Of a stretch of DNA of 64,000 bases, positions 28,802 through 39,394 are shown piece after piece; the stretch's first letter is position 1, and each line of letters starts with the position of its first letter. Below the pieces are notes generated by a model. That model had not been told where the DNA came from. It was given only the letters and a program-made list of their open reading frames with translations, and ran no database searches. Where the stretch lies: assembly GCA_902583585.1 (NCBI GenBank), contig CACHWN010000005.1, forward strand, positions 1 through 64,000. The letters are read 5' to 3'. The position numbers and the translations under genes are program-made. The stretch is from an uncultured Pelagibacteraceae bacterium. GTDB lineage: Bacteria; Pseudomonadota; Alphaproteobacteria; Pelagibacterales; Pelagibacteraceae.

Positions 28802-30097
28802 ATGATAGAGAGATACTCACGAAAAGAATTAAAAAGCATTTGGAATGATCATAATAAATATTCAATTTGGCTAGATATAGAATTAGCAGCTTCTGAGGCT
28901 ATGGAAAAGCTGAAAATTATTCCGAGAGGTGTTACAAAAAAAGTTAAAGCCAAAGCAAAAATTAATGTTAAAAGAATTTTACAAATAGAAGATAAGGTTA
29001 AGCATGATGTTATAGCTTTTTTAACTTCTATCACCGAAAAAGCTGGTAAAGAGGCAAGATATCTTCATAAGGGTATGACTTCATCTGACGTCTTAGATAC
29101 CTGTTTCAATCTTCAGCTAAAAAAGTCTGGTGAAATTTTATTAAAAGATATTGATCAATTGCTCTCGTCGATAAAACGACAAGCAATTAAACATAAATTT
29201 ACTCTTTGTATCGGGCGTAGTCACGGCATACACGCTGAACCTATAACATTCGGTTTGAAGCTGCTCACCTATTACCAAGAGTTTTTAAGAAACAAAAAAA
29301 GACTAGAAAACTCTATCGAAGAAATATCTACTTGTGCAATTTCTGGAGCTGTGGGAACTTTTGCTAATATTGATCCAAGAGTCGAAAATTATGTGGCTAA
29401 AAAACTTAAATTAAAAGTAGAGCCAATTTCTACTCAAGTAATACCGAGAGATAGACATGCTCAATTCTTTTCCACATTAGGAATTATTTCTAGCTCAATC
29501 GAGAGATTGGCTATTGAAATTAGACATCTACAAAGAACAGAAGTGCTAGAAGTTGAGGAATTTTTTGGAAAAAAGCAAAAGGGTTCATCTGCAATGCCCC
29601 ATAAGAGAAACCCAATTCTTAGTGAGAATTTAACAGGTTTGGCTAGACTTATTAGATCAAGTGTAATTCCTGCTTTAGAAAATGTGGCTTTGTGGCATGA
29701 AAGAGATATTTCTCATTCTGCAGTGGAAAGAAATATAGGACCAGACTCAACTATAACATTAGACTTTGCATTAAATAGATTAAACTACGTAATTAAAAAT
29801 TTAAATATATATCCAAAAAACATGAAAAAGAATTTAGATATTACTAATGGTATATTTTTTTCACAAAGAGTTCTTTTAGAATTAACCACAGTAGGTTTTA
29901 CAAGAGAGGACTCATATAAAATTGTTCAAAAAAATGCAATGAAAGCTTGGAAAGAAAATTCCTCATTTTATGAGAAAATTATATCTGATAAAAAAATTAC
30001 AAATAAAATACCTGTTAATAAACTTAAAAAATTATTTAATTTTAGTTACCATACAAAAAAAATTAATATAATTTTTAAAAGAAGTCTAAATAAATAA
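28802..30097 (+). CDS. purB: Adenylosuccinate lyase
   Basis: 431 aa. The fumarase/aspartase-superfamily signature KQKGSSAMPHKRNPIL is present, with HKGMTSSDVLDTC and SHGIHAEPITFG as the other two conserved active-site blocks. It cleaves SAICAR and adenylosuccinate, used twice in purine synthesis. It lies 4 bp before purC, joined to purS, purQ and purL. Confidence 0.97.
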   Translation: MIERYSRKELKSIWNDHNKYSIWLDIELAASEAMEKLKIIPRGVTKKVKAKAKINVKRILQIEDKVKHDVIAFLTSITEKAGKEARYLHKGMTSSDVLDTCFNLQLKKSGEILLKDIDQLLSSIKRQAIKHKFTLCIGRSHGIHAEPITFGLKLLTYYQEFLRNKKRLENSIEEISTCAISGAVGTFANIDPRVENYVAKKLKLKVEPISTQVIPRDRHAQFFSTLGIISSSIERLAIEIRHLQRTEVLEVEEFFGKKQKGSSAMPHKRNPILSENLTGLARLIRSSVIPALENVALWHERDISHSAVERNIGPDSTITLDFALNRLNYVIKNLNIYPKNMKKNLDITNGIFFSQRVLLELTTVGFTREDSYKIVQKNAMKAWKENSSFYEKIISDKKITNKIPVNKLKKLFNFSYHTKKINIIFKRSLNK

Positions 30098-30101
30098 TCT
30101 A

Positions 30102-30893
30102 ATGAATAAAGGCAAAAAATTATATGAGGGTAAAGCTAAAATACTTTATGAAACAAAAGATAAAGATTTAATTATTCAACATTTTAAAGATGACGCTACA
30201 GCTTTTAATAACTTGAAAAAAGCGAGCGTTGAGGGCAAAGGTGTGCTCAATAATAGAATTTCAGAGTATATTTTAAAGAATCTATCTCAATGTGGAATTA
30301 AAACTCATTTTATTAAACGCTTAAATATGAGAGAACAACTTATAAAAAAGGCTGAAATTTTTCCAATTGAATTTATAGTCAGAAATATAGCAACCGGTTC
30401 ATTAACCAAAAGATTGAATATTCCAGAAGGGACTATTTTAGATCAACCTTTGTTAGAGTACTGTTACAAAAAAGATGAATTAAATGACCCTTTGATTTCT
30501 AAGGAGCATATTTTTACTTTTGATTGGGCCACACCTAAAGAATTAAAAATCATCGATAAAATGACATTACGAATTAATGATTTATTGTCAGGTATGTTTA
30601 GAGGAATAGGCATCAAACTTGTAGATTTTAAAATTGAATATGGAAAAACTTGGAATCAAGAAACTGAGGAAAAAGAAATTGTCTTAGCAGACGAAATTAG
30701 CCCAGATACATGTCGTTTATGGGACTCTAAAACTGAAAAAAAATTAGATAAAGATAGATTTAGAAAAGATCTAGGTAATATCATCCAGGCATACCAAGAG
30801 GTTGCTAGAAGATTAGGAATTATGCATGAAGAAACAAATATCAGTGAAGTTAATTTTGGAAAAACAGTTCCAATAAAATTTAATAAAAAATAA
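30102..30893 (+). CDS. purC: SAICAR synthetase (phosphoribosylaminoimidazole-succinocarboxamide synthase)
   Basis: 263 aa. The N-terminus LYEGKAKILYETKDKDLII and the motifs IVRNIATGSLTKRL and LADEISPDTCRLWD are PurC hallmarks, the latter containing ATP/Mg-binding acidic residues. The enzyme joins aspartate to CAIR using ATP. It is followed by purS with no gap beyond 1 nt. Confidence 0.97.
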   Translation: MNKGKKLYEGKAKILYETKDKDLIIQHFKDDATAFNNLKKASVEGKGVLNNRISEYILKNLSQCGIKTHFIKRLNMREQLIKKAEIFPIEFIVRNIATGSLTKRLNIPEGTILDQPLLEYCYKKDELNDPLISKEHIFTFDWATPKELKIIDKMTLRINDLLSGMFRGIGIKLVDFKIEYGKTWNQETEEKEIVLADEISPDTCRLWDSKTEKKLDKDRFRKDLGNIIQAYQEVARRLGIMHEETNISEVNFGKTVPIKFNKK

Positions 30894-30894
30894 A

Positions 30895-31134
30895 TTGAAA
30901 TTCTCAGTAACAGTCACACTTAAGAAAGATGTTTTAGATCCTCAAGGAAAGGTTGTTGAAAACACTTTAATGAACATGGGCATGAAAGATCTAAGAAATA
31001 TAAGACAAGGAAAATATTTTCAAATAGAAGTTGACGAAAATGATCAATCATTAGCTGAAAAAAAAATAGATTTGATGTGTAAAAAGCTTTTGGTCAATCT
31101 TATAATTGAGGATTATAAAATTAACAAAATTTAA
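30895..31134 (+). CDS. purS: Phosphoribosylformylglycinamidine synthase subunit PurS (TTG start)
   Basis: 79 aa. FSVTVTLKKDVLDPQGKVVE and the NTLMNMGMKDLRNIRQGKYF core are typical PurS. Translation appears to start at TTG (30895), one nucleotide after the purC stop; no in-frame ATG lies before the conserved KFSVTVTLKK, so the TTG start is well supported. PurS bridges PurL and PurQ in the FGAM synthase complex. The stop overlaps the purQ ATG by 1 nt. Confidence 0.93.
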   Translation: MKFSVTVTLKKDVLDPQGKVVENTLMNMGMKDLRNIRQGKYFQIEVDENDQSLAEKKIDLMCKKLLVNLIIEDYKINKI

Positions 31135-31811
31135 TGAGATCATCTGTAATTGTTTTCCCTGGTTCAAATTGTGACAGAGATATAGCTGTAGCCTTAGAAA
31201 AAATGCAATTTAAAAATCAAATGGTTTGGCATAAGGAAACTAAATTACCAAAATCAGATTTAATAGTATTACCTGGAGGTTTTTCTTATGGTGATTATTT
31301 GAGGTCAGGTGCTATCGCCGGGAAATCTTTAATTATTGATGAAGTAATTAAGGAAGCTAACGCAGGATGTTTGATCTTGGGTATATGTAATGGATTTCAA
31401 ATATTAACTGAAACGGGTCTCTTAAAAGGTACATTGTTAAGAAATAAAAATTTAAAATTTATTAATAAAGATGTTCATGTCAAAGTAATAAATAATGAAA
31501 CAAAATTTTCAAATAAATATAAAAAAAATCAAATATTGAATATTAATATTGCTCACAACGAAGGCAATTATTTTACAAATTCCAAACATCTAGATCAATT
31601 AAAAAAAGATAATCTAATTGCATTTAAATATTGCAATGAAGATGGTAAAATTAACGAGAGCACTAACCCAAATGGATCATTAGAAAGTATTGCAGGAATT
31701 TATAACTCTAAAAAAAACATTTTAGGAATGATGCCTCACCCAGAAAGAATGGTAGAAGAAATTGTGTCGAATAAAGATGGCATAAATTTATTTTCAAGTT
31801 TGCTAAGTTAA
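31134..31811 (+). CDS. purQ: Phosphoribosylformylglycinamidine synthase subunit PurQ (glutaminase)
   Basis: 225 aa class I glutamine amidotransferase. [14 protein letters not shown] is the N-terminal motif. The nucleophile is in [10 protein letters not shown] and the His/Glu pair is in [23 protein letters not shown] forms the oxyanion region. It supplies ammonia to PurL. It is separated by 1 nt from purL. Confidence 0.97.
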   Translation: MRSSVIVFPGSNCDRDIAVALEKMQFKNQMVWHKETKLPKSDLIVLPGGFSYGDYLRSGAIAGKSLIIDEVIKEANAGCLILGICNGFQILTETGLLKGTLLRNKNLKFINKDVHVKVINNETKFSNKYKKNQILNINIAHNEGNYFTNSKHLDQLKKDNLIAFKYCNEDGKINESTNPNGSLESIAGIYNSKKNILGMMPHPERMVEEIVSNKDGINLFSSLLS

Positions 31812-31812
31812 A

Positions 31813-33993
31813 ATGAAAATTACAAATAAAATAATTGAAAAACACGGTTTAAAATTAGAAGAATATGAAAATATAAAAAGATTGCTTCAGAGAGAACCTA
31901 ATTTGTTAGAACTTGGGATTTTCTCAGCAATGTGGAATGAACACTGTTCTTACAAATCTTCTCGATTACACTTAAAAAAATTACCTACAAAAGGAAAACA
32001 AGTTATTCAAGGTCCTGGGGAGAATGCAGGAGTAATAGATATAGGTGACGATGACGCTATTATTTTTAAAATTGAAAGCCATAACCACCCATCTTATATA
32101 GAACCATACCAAGGAGCAGCTACGGGAGTTGGTGGAATATTAAGAGATGTTTTTACAATGGGTGCGAGACCTATAGCCTTACTTAATTCTATACATTTTG
32201 GCTCTCCTGACCATCCTAAAACTAAAAGCCTACTTAATGGTGTTGTATCTGGTATTGGAGGGTATGGTAATTGTATTGGCATACCGACTGTAGCGGGAGA
32301 GACTAAATTTAATGCAACCTATAATGAAAATATTTTAGTCAATGCAATGGCAGTTGGGCATGCAAATAAAAACAAAATTTTCTACTCAAAAGCAAAAGGT
32401 GTAAATAAATCTGTTGTTTATGTGGGGTCAAAAACTGGTCGAGATGGAATTCATGGTGCTTCTATGGCATCAGCAGAGTTCGATGAAAATTCAGACGAAA
32501 AAAAACCAACTGTTCAAGTTGGGGACCCCTTTACTGAAAAACTTTTATTAGAAGCTTGTTTAGAGTTAATGAAAGATAATTCTATTATTTCAATTCAAGA
32601 CATGGGTGCCGCAGGTTTAACATCATCAAGTGTTGAAATGGCATCAAAAGGAGGTTTGGGTATGGAATTAGAACTAGACAAAGTTCCATGTAGAGAAGAG
32701 AATATGACTCCTTATGAAATGATGTTGTCTGAAAGCCAAGAAAGAATGCTTATAATTCTTGATGATGGTAAAGAAAATAGTGCAAAAAAAATATTCGAAA
32801 AATGGGACTTAGATTTTGTAATAATTGGCAAGACCACAAATACAAAAAACCTTACTTTAAAGTTCAATAATAAAATTGAAGGAGAAATTCCAATCAATGC
32901 ACTAGCATCTAAAGCTCCTGTTTACGATAGAGAATGGGTTAAAAAAAAACCGACAAAGGAAAAAATTAATCTTAAAGATTTAAAAAAAATTAAAATTGAG
33001 GATGCTTTAGTAAAAATTTTATCCAGTCCAAATCATTCAAATAAGAGTTGGATAACAAATCAGTATGATCAAAGTGTTATGTGTGATACGATTCAAAAGT
33101 CTGGATCTGATGCTGCAATAATAAGAATTCACAATAAAGATAAAGCGATTGCTGTTTCGGTGGACTCTTCTGCAAACTATTGTAAATCCAATCCTATTTT
33201 AGGTGGTAAACAAATTGTTTGTGAAAATTGGAGAAATTTAATTACAGTTGGAGCTAAACCACTAGCTATAACTAATTGTTTGAATTTTGGTAACCCTGAG
33301 AATAAAGAAGTTATGGGTGAGTTTACAGAATGTTTAGATGGCATAAAAGAAGCTTGCGAATTTTTAAATTACCCTGTTGTTTCTGGAAATGTATCATTTT
33401 ATAACGGGACAAATAAAAAGAACATTTTTCCAACACCTGTTATAGGTGGCGTCGGTTTAATTAAGAAGCTATTCAAACCTTTGGGGCATAGTTTTAAAAA
33501 AGATAAAAGTAAATTAATATTGATTGGAAAAACTTTTGGTCATTTAGAACAAAGCTGTTTTTTAAAAGAAAATTACTCAATAAATAAAGGTATGCCTCCT
33601 GAAATTAACCTCCTCAATGAAAAAAATAATGGTGAAAACTTACTAAAATTAATTGATAAAAATCTCATTTTATCATCGCACGATGTTTCAAATGGTGGAC
33701 TTCTTGTTACTGTTTCTGAAATGATATTTAATTCAAATTATGGAGCTAAATTACATAAGCCAAAAAAATTAACTAGTCTATGTGAATATTTTTTTGGTGA
33801 AGATCAAGCAAGATATGTTGTTGAAATAGATGAAAATAATTACTCTAAAGCTGAAAAAATATTGAAAGATAACAATATATATTATGAAATGATTGGTAAT
33901 ACTCAAAAAGACTATTTAGAAATTGACGGTGAGTTAAAAATAAGTACTAAAGATTTATTTAAAGTTAATAACAAATGGTATAATAATTATTAA
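31813..33993 (+). CDS. purL: Phosphoribosylformylglycinamidine synthase subunit PurL (small type)
   Basis: 726 aa, the short PurL that needs PurS and PurQ (the single-chain enteric form is about 1,290 aa). Typical blocks are [48 protein letters not shown] and [17 protein letters not shown]. It converts FGAR to FGAM with ATP and ammonia. The stop overlaps the bolA ATG by 1 nt. Confidence 0.97.
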   Translation: MKITNKIIEKHGLKLEEYENIKRLLQREPNLLELGIFSAMWNEHCSYKSSRLHLKKLPTKGKQVIQGPGENAGVIDIGDDDAIIFKIESHNHPSYIEPYQGAATGVGGILRDVFTMGARPIALLNSIHFGSPDHPKTKSLLNGVVSGIGGYGNCIGIPTVAGETKFNATYNENILVNAMAVGHANKNKIFYSKAKGVNKSVVYVGSKTGRDGIHGASMASAEFDENSDEKKPTVQVGDPFTEKLLLEACLELMKDNSIISIQDMGAAGLTSSSVEMASKGGLGMELELDKVPCREENMTPYEMMLSESQERMLIILDDGKENSAKKIFEKWDLDFVIIGKTTNTKNLTLKFNNKIEGEIPINALASKAPVYDREWVKKKPTKEKINLKDLKKIKIEDALVKILSSPNHSNKSWITNQYDQSVMCDTIQKSGSDAAIIRIHNKDKAIAVSVDSSANYCKSNPILGGKQIVCENWRNLITVGAKPLAITNCLNFGNPENKEVMGEFTECLDGIKEACEFLNYPVVSGNVSFYNGTNKKNIFPTPVIGGVGLIKKLFKPLGHSFKKDKSKLILIGKTFGHLEQSCFLKENYSINKGMPPEINLLNEKNNGENLLKLIDKNLILSSHDVSNGGLLVTVSEMIFNSNYGAKLHKPKKLTSLCEYFFGEDQARYVVEIDENNYSKAEKILKDNNIYYEMIGNTQKDYLEIDGELKISTKDLFKVNNKWYNNY

Positions 33994-34223
33994 TGCCTCT
34001 TCCAATTAACGAGATCAAAAAACTTATACTTGAGTCTATTCCTGATGCAACTATTGAAATAGAGGATCTAATGGGTGACAATAATCATTATTCTGCGACT
34101 ATAAAATCTTCAAAATTTAATAATTTAAGTAAAATTGAACAGCATAAACTTGTATATAAGTCACTTAAAGGTAAGATGGGAAATGAATTACATGCTTTAT
34201 CAATAACAACTCAAGGAAAGTAA
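33993..34223 (+). CDS. BolA family protein
   Basis: 76 aa. LILESIPDATIEIEDLMGDNNHYSATIKSSKF and the C-terminal GNELHALSITT contain the invariant His of BolA. BolA proteins pair with CGFS monothiol glutaredoxins to bind [2Fe-2S] clusters, and the grxD-like gene follows 2 bp downstream. The partner is thus genetically linked (see next entry). Which BolA paralog this is cannot be decided. Confidence 0.92.
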   Translation: MPLPINEIKKLILESIPDATIEIEDLMGDNNHYSATIKSSKFNNLSKIEQHKLVYKSLKGKMGNELHALSITTQGK

Positions 34224-34225
34224 AA

Positions 34226-34537
34226 GTGAGAGAAAAAATAGAGGACTTAATTAAAAATAACGATATATGTTTATTCATGAAGGGAACGCCAGACTCTCCA
34301 CAATGCGGTTTTTCAATGGCAGTATCAAACATTTTAAAACATGTTAATGTGAAATTTAAAGGTATTAACGTACTGGAAGATGAAAATCTTAGACAAGGAA
34401 TTAAAGATTTCAGTGACTGGCCTACAATACCCCAACTTTATATTAAAGGTGAATTTATTGGTGGGTGCGATATTGTAAAGGAAATGTTTGAAAAAGGAGA
34501 ACTTCAAAACCTTTTAAAGAAAAAAGAAATCTTATAA
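34226..34537 (+). CDS. grxD: Monothiol glutaredoxin, Grx4 type (GTG start)
   Basis: 103 aa. FMKGTPDSPQCGFSMAVSNIL contains the CGFS active site, and TIPQLYIKGEFIGGCDIV holds the cis-Pro and glutathione-binding GG. The family transfers Fe-S clusters and works with BolA. Starts at GTG 34226, since no ATG lies closer. It overlaps the following small membrane-protein gene by 1 nt. Confidence 0.94.
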   Translation: MREKIEDLIKNNDICLFMKGTPDSPQCGFSMAVSNILKHVNVKFKGINVLEDENLRQGIKDFSDWPTIPQLYIKGEFIGGCDIVKEMFEKGELQNLLKKKEIL

Positions 34538-34800
34538 TGAAAAGTTATATTTACAAAGTAATAATCGCTTCAATAGCGATTATTTTTGTTTTTAAATTTA
34601 CTATTGGTAAAGAAATATCCCAAATTAATGAAAAAATAAATTTTTTTTCAACTCCTGAAGGACGTAAACAAATAATAGCATCTGTAAAAAAAGAGTTGCG
34701 TAAAGCAAATGAAAAAGAAAATTATCTTGATGATGAGGAAAGAATTTTAATTCGAAATTTTTTGAAAAAAATAAATGATGAACTTAAAATTCAAAATTAA
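34537..34800 (+). CDS. Small membrane-anchored protein of unknown function
   Basis: 87 aa. One transmembrane segment, about residues 8-25 (VIIASIAIIFVFKFTI), is followed by a charged, probably helical tail rich in Lys/Glu (ISQINEKINFFSTPEGRK, KKELRKANEKENYLDDEE). I recognise no domain. It is coupled to grxD by a 1-nt overlap and closes the operon. A role in membrane-associated iron-sulphur or envelope processes would be a guess. It overlaps the convergent next gene by 4 nt. Confidence 0.7.
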   Translation: MKSYIYKVIIASIAIIFVFKFTIGKEISQINEKINFFSTPEGRKQIIASVKKELRKANEKENYLDDEERILIRNFLKKINDELKIQN

Positions 34801-36374
34801 TTACATTTATAAATTTTTGCTAATGTTAAATCTTCTGTAGAGAAATTCACTTTCGTTTTTTCTTCAAAAACAATTTGGCAACTATTTGGGCTACTCTTTT
34901 CAACACTTCTTTCAAAAAAGGCAACGTAAAAGGGTCTTTGATTTTTTTTATATAAATTTCTAAAAGATAAAAAACAACTGTTATTTTTAAGTAGAGCCTT
35001 CACACCACTGTTTCTATTTGAGATAATACATATTTTTTCATCTTCTTTATTTTGATTAAAATAATCAGCAACAGCTTTTGTGGATACGCCCCAATAATCT
35101 AATTCAAAAATACCATTTATTTTTGTAAAGTGAGAAAAATTATTTATCCATATATAGTTATAAGGATACAGAATTATATTTTGAGATAAAAAAAATAATA
35201 TAGAAAAAGATAAAAATATCTTAAAAATTTTTTTTGAATAAAAGTAAATAATTGTTAGAGAAATAAGAAATATTAAAGGTAGTAAAAACATTACTTGTCT
35301 GATTTCGTCATAAAGATTTACTTCAAATACAATCAATATCAAAATTATAAAAAAGATTGAAAAAGTAAGTGCTAGTATTATTAAAGAACTGAAAGACTCA
35401 TTGACTATTTTTTTTTCTACTAAAGGAAACATTATAATACCAAATAAGATTACTAACGGTAATTTGAAAAAAAACCAAATAGGCAAATAAGTAGAAGGTA
35501 AATTTTGAGCTTTCATACATTCCCCTAAAGTAATTGTACAAACTGTTTGTAAGTGTTTTGACATATATTTAATTGCTTCAAAAAAAAGAAAAGGATTTTC
35601 CCAATAACTAGGTTGCAAAATATAAAAAAGTAAAAAAATAGAAAAAAATGATAAAATTAATTGTTTATAATAATTTTTTATAAAACTATTTAAATCAATA
35701 TTCTTTCTATTAAGTAATAGAAAAAACATTATTATGTACTGAATAAAAATTAATATCCCGCTTATTCTTATTGATAGTAACAAAGCAGTAAAGATACTTA
35801 TATAAGCAAAATATTTGTTATTAATTTTTTCTTTATCAACTAAAATTTTTGCAATACTTATCATTAAATAAGTACAAATTAACCAAATACTTAAAAACGG
35901 AATATCTTTTACATTGAAAAAGCTGTGTCCTATTAAATAAGGATACATCAAATACAATATGCCACCTAAGTTTGAATAAAATTTATCTTGAATTATCAAA
36001 TTCAAAATTTTTTGAAAAAAAATTCCTGATAAAATGAATAAAAAAAAGACCGTAATATGTTTTGAGAGAATAGACTTTACTTCTTGAGAATAGATAGTGT
36101 CACTTAAAAAAAAATTTGAAATTAATTCAAATGGAATCGATAAATAATGAAAACCAACTCCATAAAATTTTCCACCACCATCTAAATACTGGCTATCATA
36201 ACTAGTTTCAAAAAAATTATTTTTAATTAAATTTTTATTAGCTTCCCAAACATAATAATCATGAAATTCGTCATGAGTAATTCCTACATTCATTGATAAA
36301 TAAATGCCAAATAAGAATAAAAAAACTACAAATATTAAAAAATATTGATTTTTTAAATCTTTAAAAATTTTCAC
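34797..36374 (-). CDS. Polytopic membrane protein, GT-C glycosyltransferase-like
   Basis: 525 aa with about 11-12 predicted transmembrane segments, starting IFVVFLFLFGIYLSMNVG. The first loop carries THDEFHDYYVWEANK, an acidic motif in the place where GT-C (PMT/ArnT-like) enzymes bind metal and lipid-linked sugar. The C-terminal ~90 residues are soluble and include cysteines (CIISNRNSGVKALLKNNSC). Family membership is inferred from topology and the acidic loop. Codon use is AT-rich like the rest. A function in surface glycan or lipid-A decoration is possible. Confidence 0.55.
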   Translation of the reverse strand: MKIFKDLKNQYFLIFVVFLFLFGIYLSMNVGITHDEFHDYYVWEANKNLIKNNFFETSYDSQYLDGGGKFYGVGFHYLSIPFELISNFFLSDTIYSQEVKSILSKHITVFFLFILSGIFFQKILNLIIQDKFYSNLGGILYLMYPYLIGHSFFNVKDIPFLSIWLICTYLMISIAKILVDKEKINNKYFAYISIFTALLLSIRISGILIFIQYIIMFFLLLNRKNIDLNSFIKNYYKQLILSFFSIFLLFYILQPSYWENPFLFFEAIKYMSKHLQTVCTITLGECMKAQNLPSTYLPIWFFFKLPLVILFGIIMFPLVEKKIVNESFSSLIILALTFSIFFIILILIVFEVNLYDEIRQVMFLLPLIFLISLTIIYFYSKKIFKIFLSFSILFFLSQNIILYPYNYIWINNFSHFTKINGIFELDYWGVSTKAVADYFNQNKEDEKICIISNRNSGVKALLKNNSCFLSFRNLYKKNQRPFYVAFFERSVEKSSPNSCQIVFEEKTKVNFSTEDLTLAKIYKCN

Positions 36375-36414
36375 GATTATTGATTATATTCCAAAAATTA
36401 AGATTAAAAAAATA

Positions 36415-37032
36415 TTATCTAGAGTAATATTCTATTACCAAATTTGGTTCCATCACTACCGGGTAAGGGACTTCTGAGAACTTTGGAATTCTCACTAATT
36501 TTGCAGTTTTGTTTTTATCATCGGATTGTATATATTCTGGAACATCGCGCTCTTTACTTTGTAAGGAACCATCAATAACAACAAGTTTTTTTGATTTTTC
36601 TCTTATTTCAATCAAGTCAGAAGCTTTAACTATATAGCTTGAGATATTAACTCTTTTTTTATTAACTTTAATATGCCCATGATTAATCATTTGCCTTGCA
36701 GAAAATACTGTGGGTGCAAACTTAGCTCTATAAATAACTGTATCAAGTCGGCTTTCTAGCAATGCTATTAAGTTTTCAGTTGTGTCCCCTTTTTTAGCCA
36801 GGGCTTTTCTATAAATATTTCTAAATTGTCTTTCGTTGATATTCCCATAGTAAGCTTTTAGTTTTTGTTTAGCCTGAAGTTGTATACCGTAGTCTGTTGG
36901 TTTACCTTTTTTATTTTGTCCGTGCTGACCGGGAGGATAAGCTCTAGAATTAAATGGACTTTTTGGTCTTCCCCATATATTTGCCTTTAATCTTCGATCA
37001 ACTTTATGTTTAGATTTTAGTCTTTTTGTCAT
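36415..37032 (-). CDS. rpsD: 30S ribosomal protein S4
   Basis: 205 aa. The N-terminal part lacks the cysteine zinc cluster of some S4 proteins. [40 protein letters not shown] is the S4 RNA-binding domain. S4 is a primary 16S binder and fidelity protein. It stands alone rather than in the alpha operon with rpsM/rpsK/rpoA, as in other alphaproteobacteria. Confidence 0.97.
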   Translation of the reverse strand: MTKRLKSKHKVDRRLKANIWGRPKSPFNSRAYPPGQHGQNKKGKPTDYGIQLQAKQKLKAYYGNINERQFRNIYRKALAKKGDTTENLIALLESRLDTVIYRAKFAPTVFSARQMINHGHIKVNKKRVNISSYIVKASDLIEIREKSKKLVVIDGSLQSKERDVPEYIQSDDKNKTAKLVRIPKFSEVPYPVVMEPNLVIEYYSR

Positions 37033-37083
37033 ATTTAATTATTCAGTGTTTATAAGGTTTAACTCTAGTTTGTCAATTATCGA

Positions 37084-37800
37084 TTATCTTTTTTTATTTA
37101 GCGAACTAATAATACTCGCTAAAATCCTTAATTCTTTATCATTTGGCTCTAATCTGTAAATTAAATTATTGATGTTAAGTATCATCGCATGTTTTTTTTC
37201 ATCCGGAGTAAAGAATTTTTTAGCATCTAGAAGTTCGATTAAATGTTTTGTTAATGAAAAAATTTTTGATTTAGAGGATACTTTTAATTTTTTTCCTATT
37301 TTATTAAACAAATTAATATTTGATATTTTGAAAATTTCATAACATATCAATGTTACAGAATGAGATAAATTTAAGGACTTAAAATTTTTTGAAGTTGGAA
37401 TTTGAAGAATATAATTCGAATAAGATAAATCTTTATTAGATAATCCTGATGACTCCTTGCCGAACATAAGTCCAATATTTTTATATCTGTTTTTTTTTAC
37501 TAAATTGTAAAAATCTAACATTGTAATATGTTTTTTATTTATATCTCTTTTTCTAGCACTCAATGAGATTACCATATCAAAAGTCTTTAAGGCATTTTCA
37601 ATTTTATTATAAACTTTTGCTTTATGAATTATCTCTAAAGCACCTACTGATGTTACTTTTGTTTTATGGTTAGGAAAAGTAAATTTAGGTGAGACTAAGC
37701 TGAGATTTTTAAGTCCAAAGTTTTTCATCGAACGAGCACATGCACCAATATTTTCACCAAGTTGGGGTTTTACTAAAACAATCCCAAATTTACTTTTCAT
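37084..37800 (-). CDS. trmJ: tRNA/rRNA 2'-O-methyltransferase, TrmJ type (SPOUT)
   Basis: 238 aa SPOUT protein. The N-terminus IVLVKPQLGENIGACARSMKNFG and the knot motifs GLMFGKESSGLSNKDL and SKNFKSLNLSHSVTLICYE define the TrmH/TrmJ group. The ~60-residue C-terminal extension matches TrmJ, which methylates position 32 of certain tRNAs. Substrate assignment is inferred. It overlaps cimA by 11 nt. Confidence 0.8.
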   Translation of the reverse strand: MKSKFGIVLVKPQLGENIGACARSMKNFGLKNLSLVSPKFTFPNHKTKVTSVGALEIIHKAKVYNKIENALKTFDMVISLSARKRDINKKHITMLDFYNLVKKNRYKNIGLMFGKESSGLSNKDLSYSNYILQIPTSKNFKSLNLSHSVTLICYEIFKISNINLFNKIGKKLKVSSKSKIFSLTKHLIELLDAKKFFTPDEKKHAMILNINNLIYRLEPNDKELRILASIISSLNKKR

Positions 37801-39394
37801 TTAAGTTAGCAGGTGCTTTTTCTTTGAAAAGTTTATAATCTAAACTATCTATAAGAGCTATAAAGGAAGCTTCAATTATATTTGGAGAAACTCCTACTGT
37901 GAACCAACTCTTGCCAGACTTATCAGTGCTTTCAATTAAAACTCTTGTTGTTGCCTCGGTACCGGTGTTTAAAATTCTTACCTTATAATCAAGAAGTTTT
38001 AAATCTGAAAAAAAATTATAATATTTTGTAACTTTTTTAAAATTCGATCTAATTGCATTATCTAGTGCGTTTACTGGACCGTTACCTTCACCATGACACT
38101 CGATCTCTTTACCGTCAATTAAAAAAACTACATTAGCTTTAGTTTTGATCGTTTCTGATTTTGAAACGTTAACATCGTAACTTTTAACTTTTAAATATTC
38201 TGGAACCTTTCCAAGCAGCCTATTAGCTAACAATTCAAATGAAGCGTCTGCACCGTCATACGAATAACCGCTAAACTCTCTATTTTTGACTTTATCTAAA
38301 ATTTTTTGAACTTTAGGATCTTTAGAGTCAATCTTAACACCATATTTCTCAAGTCTGGATAAAATATTAGATCGACCAGATTGATTTGAAATAATTATAT
38401 TTCTGTGGTTTCCAATTTCTTTAGGATCTATATGTTCATAAGTTTTTGGATCTTTTTTAACTGCTGAAACGTGAAGACCTCCTTTATGAGAAAAAGCTGA
38501 AGCGCCAACGTAGGCCATGTTCTTGTTAGGTTTTCTATTTAAAATTTCATCTAAAAGCCTTGAACATTCAGTTAATGAAGACAATTTTTCTTTTTTTATA
38601 TTTATTTCGTATTTGTCACTGAAGGTTTTTTTCAAACATAAACTTGGTATAATTGACATTAAGTTAGCATTTCCACATCTCTCACCTAAACCATTGATTG
38701 TTCCTTGAATTTGTCTTACACCACATTCAACAGCCGCCAAAGAGTTTGCAACTGCATTTTCAGTATCGTTATGGGCATGAATTCCTAAATTTTTTCCAGG
38801 AATTACTTTAGTTACTTTAGAAACTATTTCTCTAATCTCATTAGGTAAAGTCCCACCGTTGGTATCACAAAGAACTATCCATCTTGCCCCATTATCGTAT
38901 GCTTGTTTTAAACAATTTAAGGCAAAATCTGGATTTGATTTAAACCCATCAAAGAAATGTTCTGCATCAAATAAGAATTCTTTTTTGTTTTTAATAAAAT
39001 GCTTTGTAGTCTCTCTTATATTTTCTAAATTTTCATCATTTTTAATTCCTAATGCAACCTTGACATGAAAATCCCAAGATTTTCCAACCACGCAAACTGC
39101 TGGAGTGTTTGCATTTATTAATGATGCTAGTCCAGGATCATTATCTGCACTTCTACCTGTTTTTTTAGTCATTCCAAAAGCAGTAAACAAGGTTTTAGAC
39201 ATTTTTGGAGGGTTTGAAAAAAATTTTGTGTCTACTGGATTAGCACCAGGCCAACCTCCCTCGATATAGTCCACTCCCAAATCAGAAAGCACTAAAGCAA
39301 TCTTATTCTTGTCTTCGATTGAAAAATCTACACCCTCGGTTTGTGCTCCATCTCTTAAAGTAGTATCAAATATGTAAATTTTTTCTTTACTCAT
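37790..39394 (-). CDS. cimA: (R)-citramalate synthase
   Basis: 534 aa. The DRE-TIM metallolyase start IFDTTLRDGAQTEGVDFS, the HAHNDTENAVANSLAAVE Zn-binding region and a C-terminal LeuA-type regulatory domain (GPVNALDNAIRS) fit the long (~530 aa) CimA clade. Citramalate synthase condenses pyruvate and acetyl-CoA to start isoleucine synthesis without threonine deaminase. Homocitrate or 2-isopropylmalate synthases share the fold, but GGWPGANPVDTKFF is typical of this clade. It overlaps cysS by 4 nt. Confidence 0.85.
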   Translation of the reverse strand: MSKEKIYIFDTTLRDGAQTEGVDFSIEDKNKIALVLSDLGVDYIEGGWPGANPVDTKFFSNPPKMSKTLFTAFGMTKKTGRSADNDPGLASLINANTPAVCVVGKSWDFHVKVALGIKNDENLENIRETTKHFIKNKKEFLFDAEHFFDGFKSNPDFALNCLKQAYDNGARWIVLCDTNGGTLPNEIREIVSKVTKVIPGKNLGIHAHNDTENAVANSLAAVECGVRQIQGTINGLGERCGNANLMSIIPSLCLKKTFSDKYEINIKKEKLSSLTECSRLLDEILNRKPNKNMAYVGASAFSHKGGLHVSAVKKDPKTYEHIDPKEIGNHRNIIISNQSGRSNILSRLEKYGVKIDSKDPKVQKILDKVKNREFSGYSYDGADASFELLANRLLGKVPEYLKVKSYDVNVSKSETIKTKANVVFLIDGKEIECHGEGNGPVNALDNAIRSNFKKVTKYYNFFSDLKLLDYKVRILNTGTEATTRVLIESTDKSGKSWFTVGVSPNIIEASFIALIDSLDYKLFKEKAPANLNEK

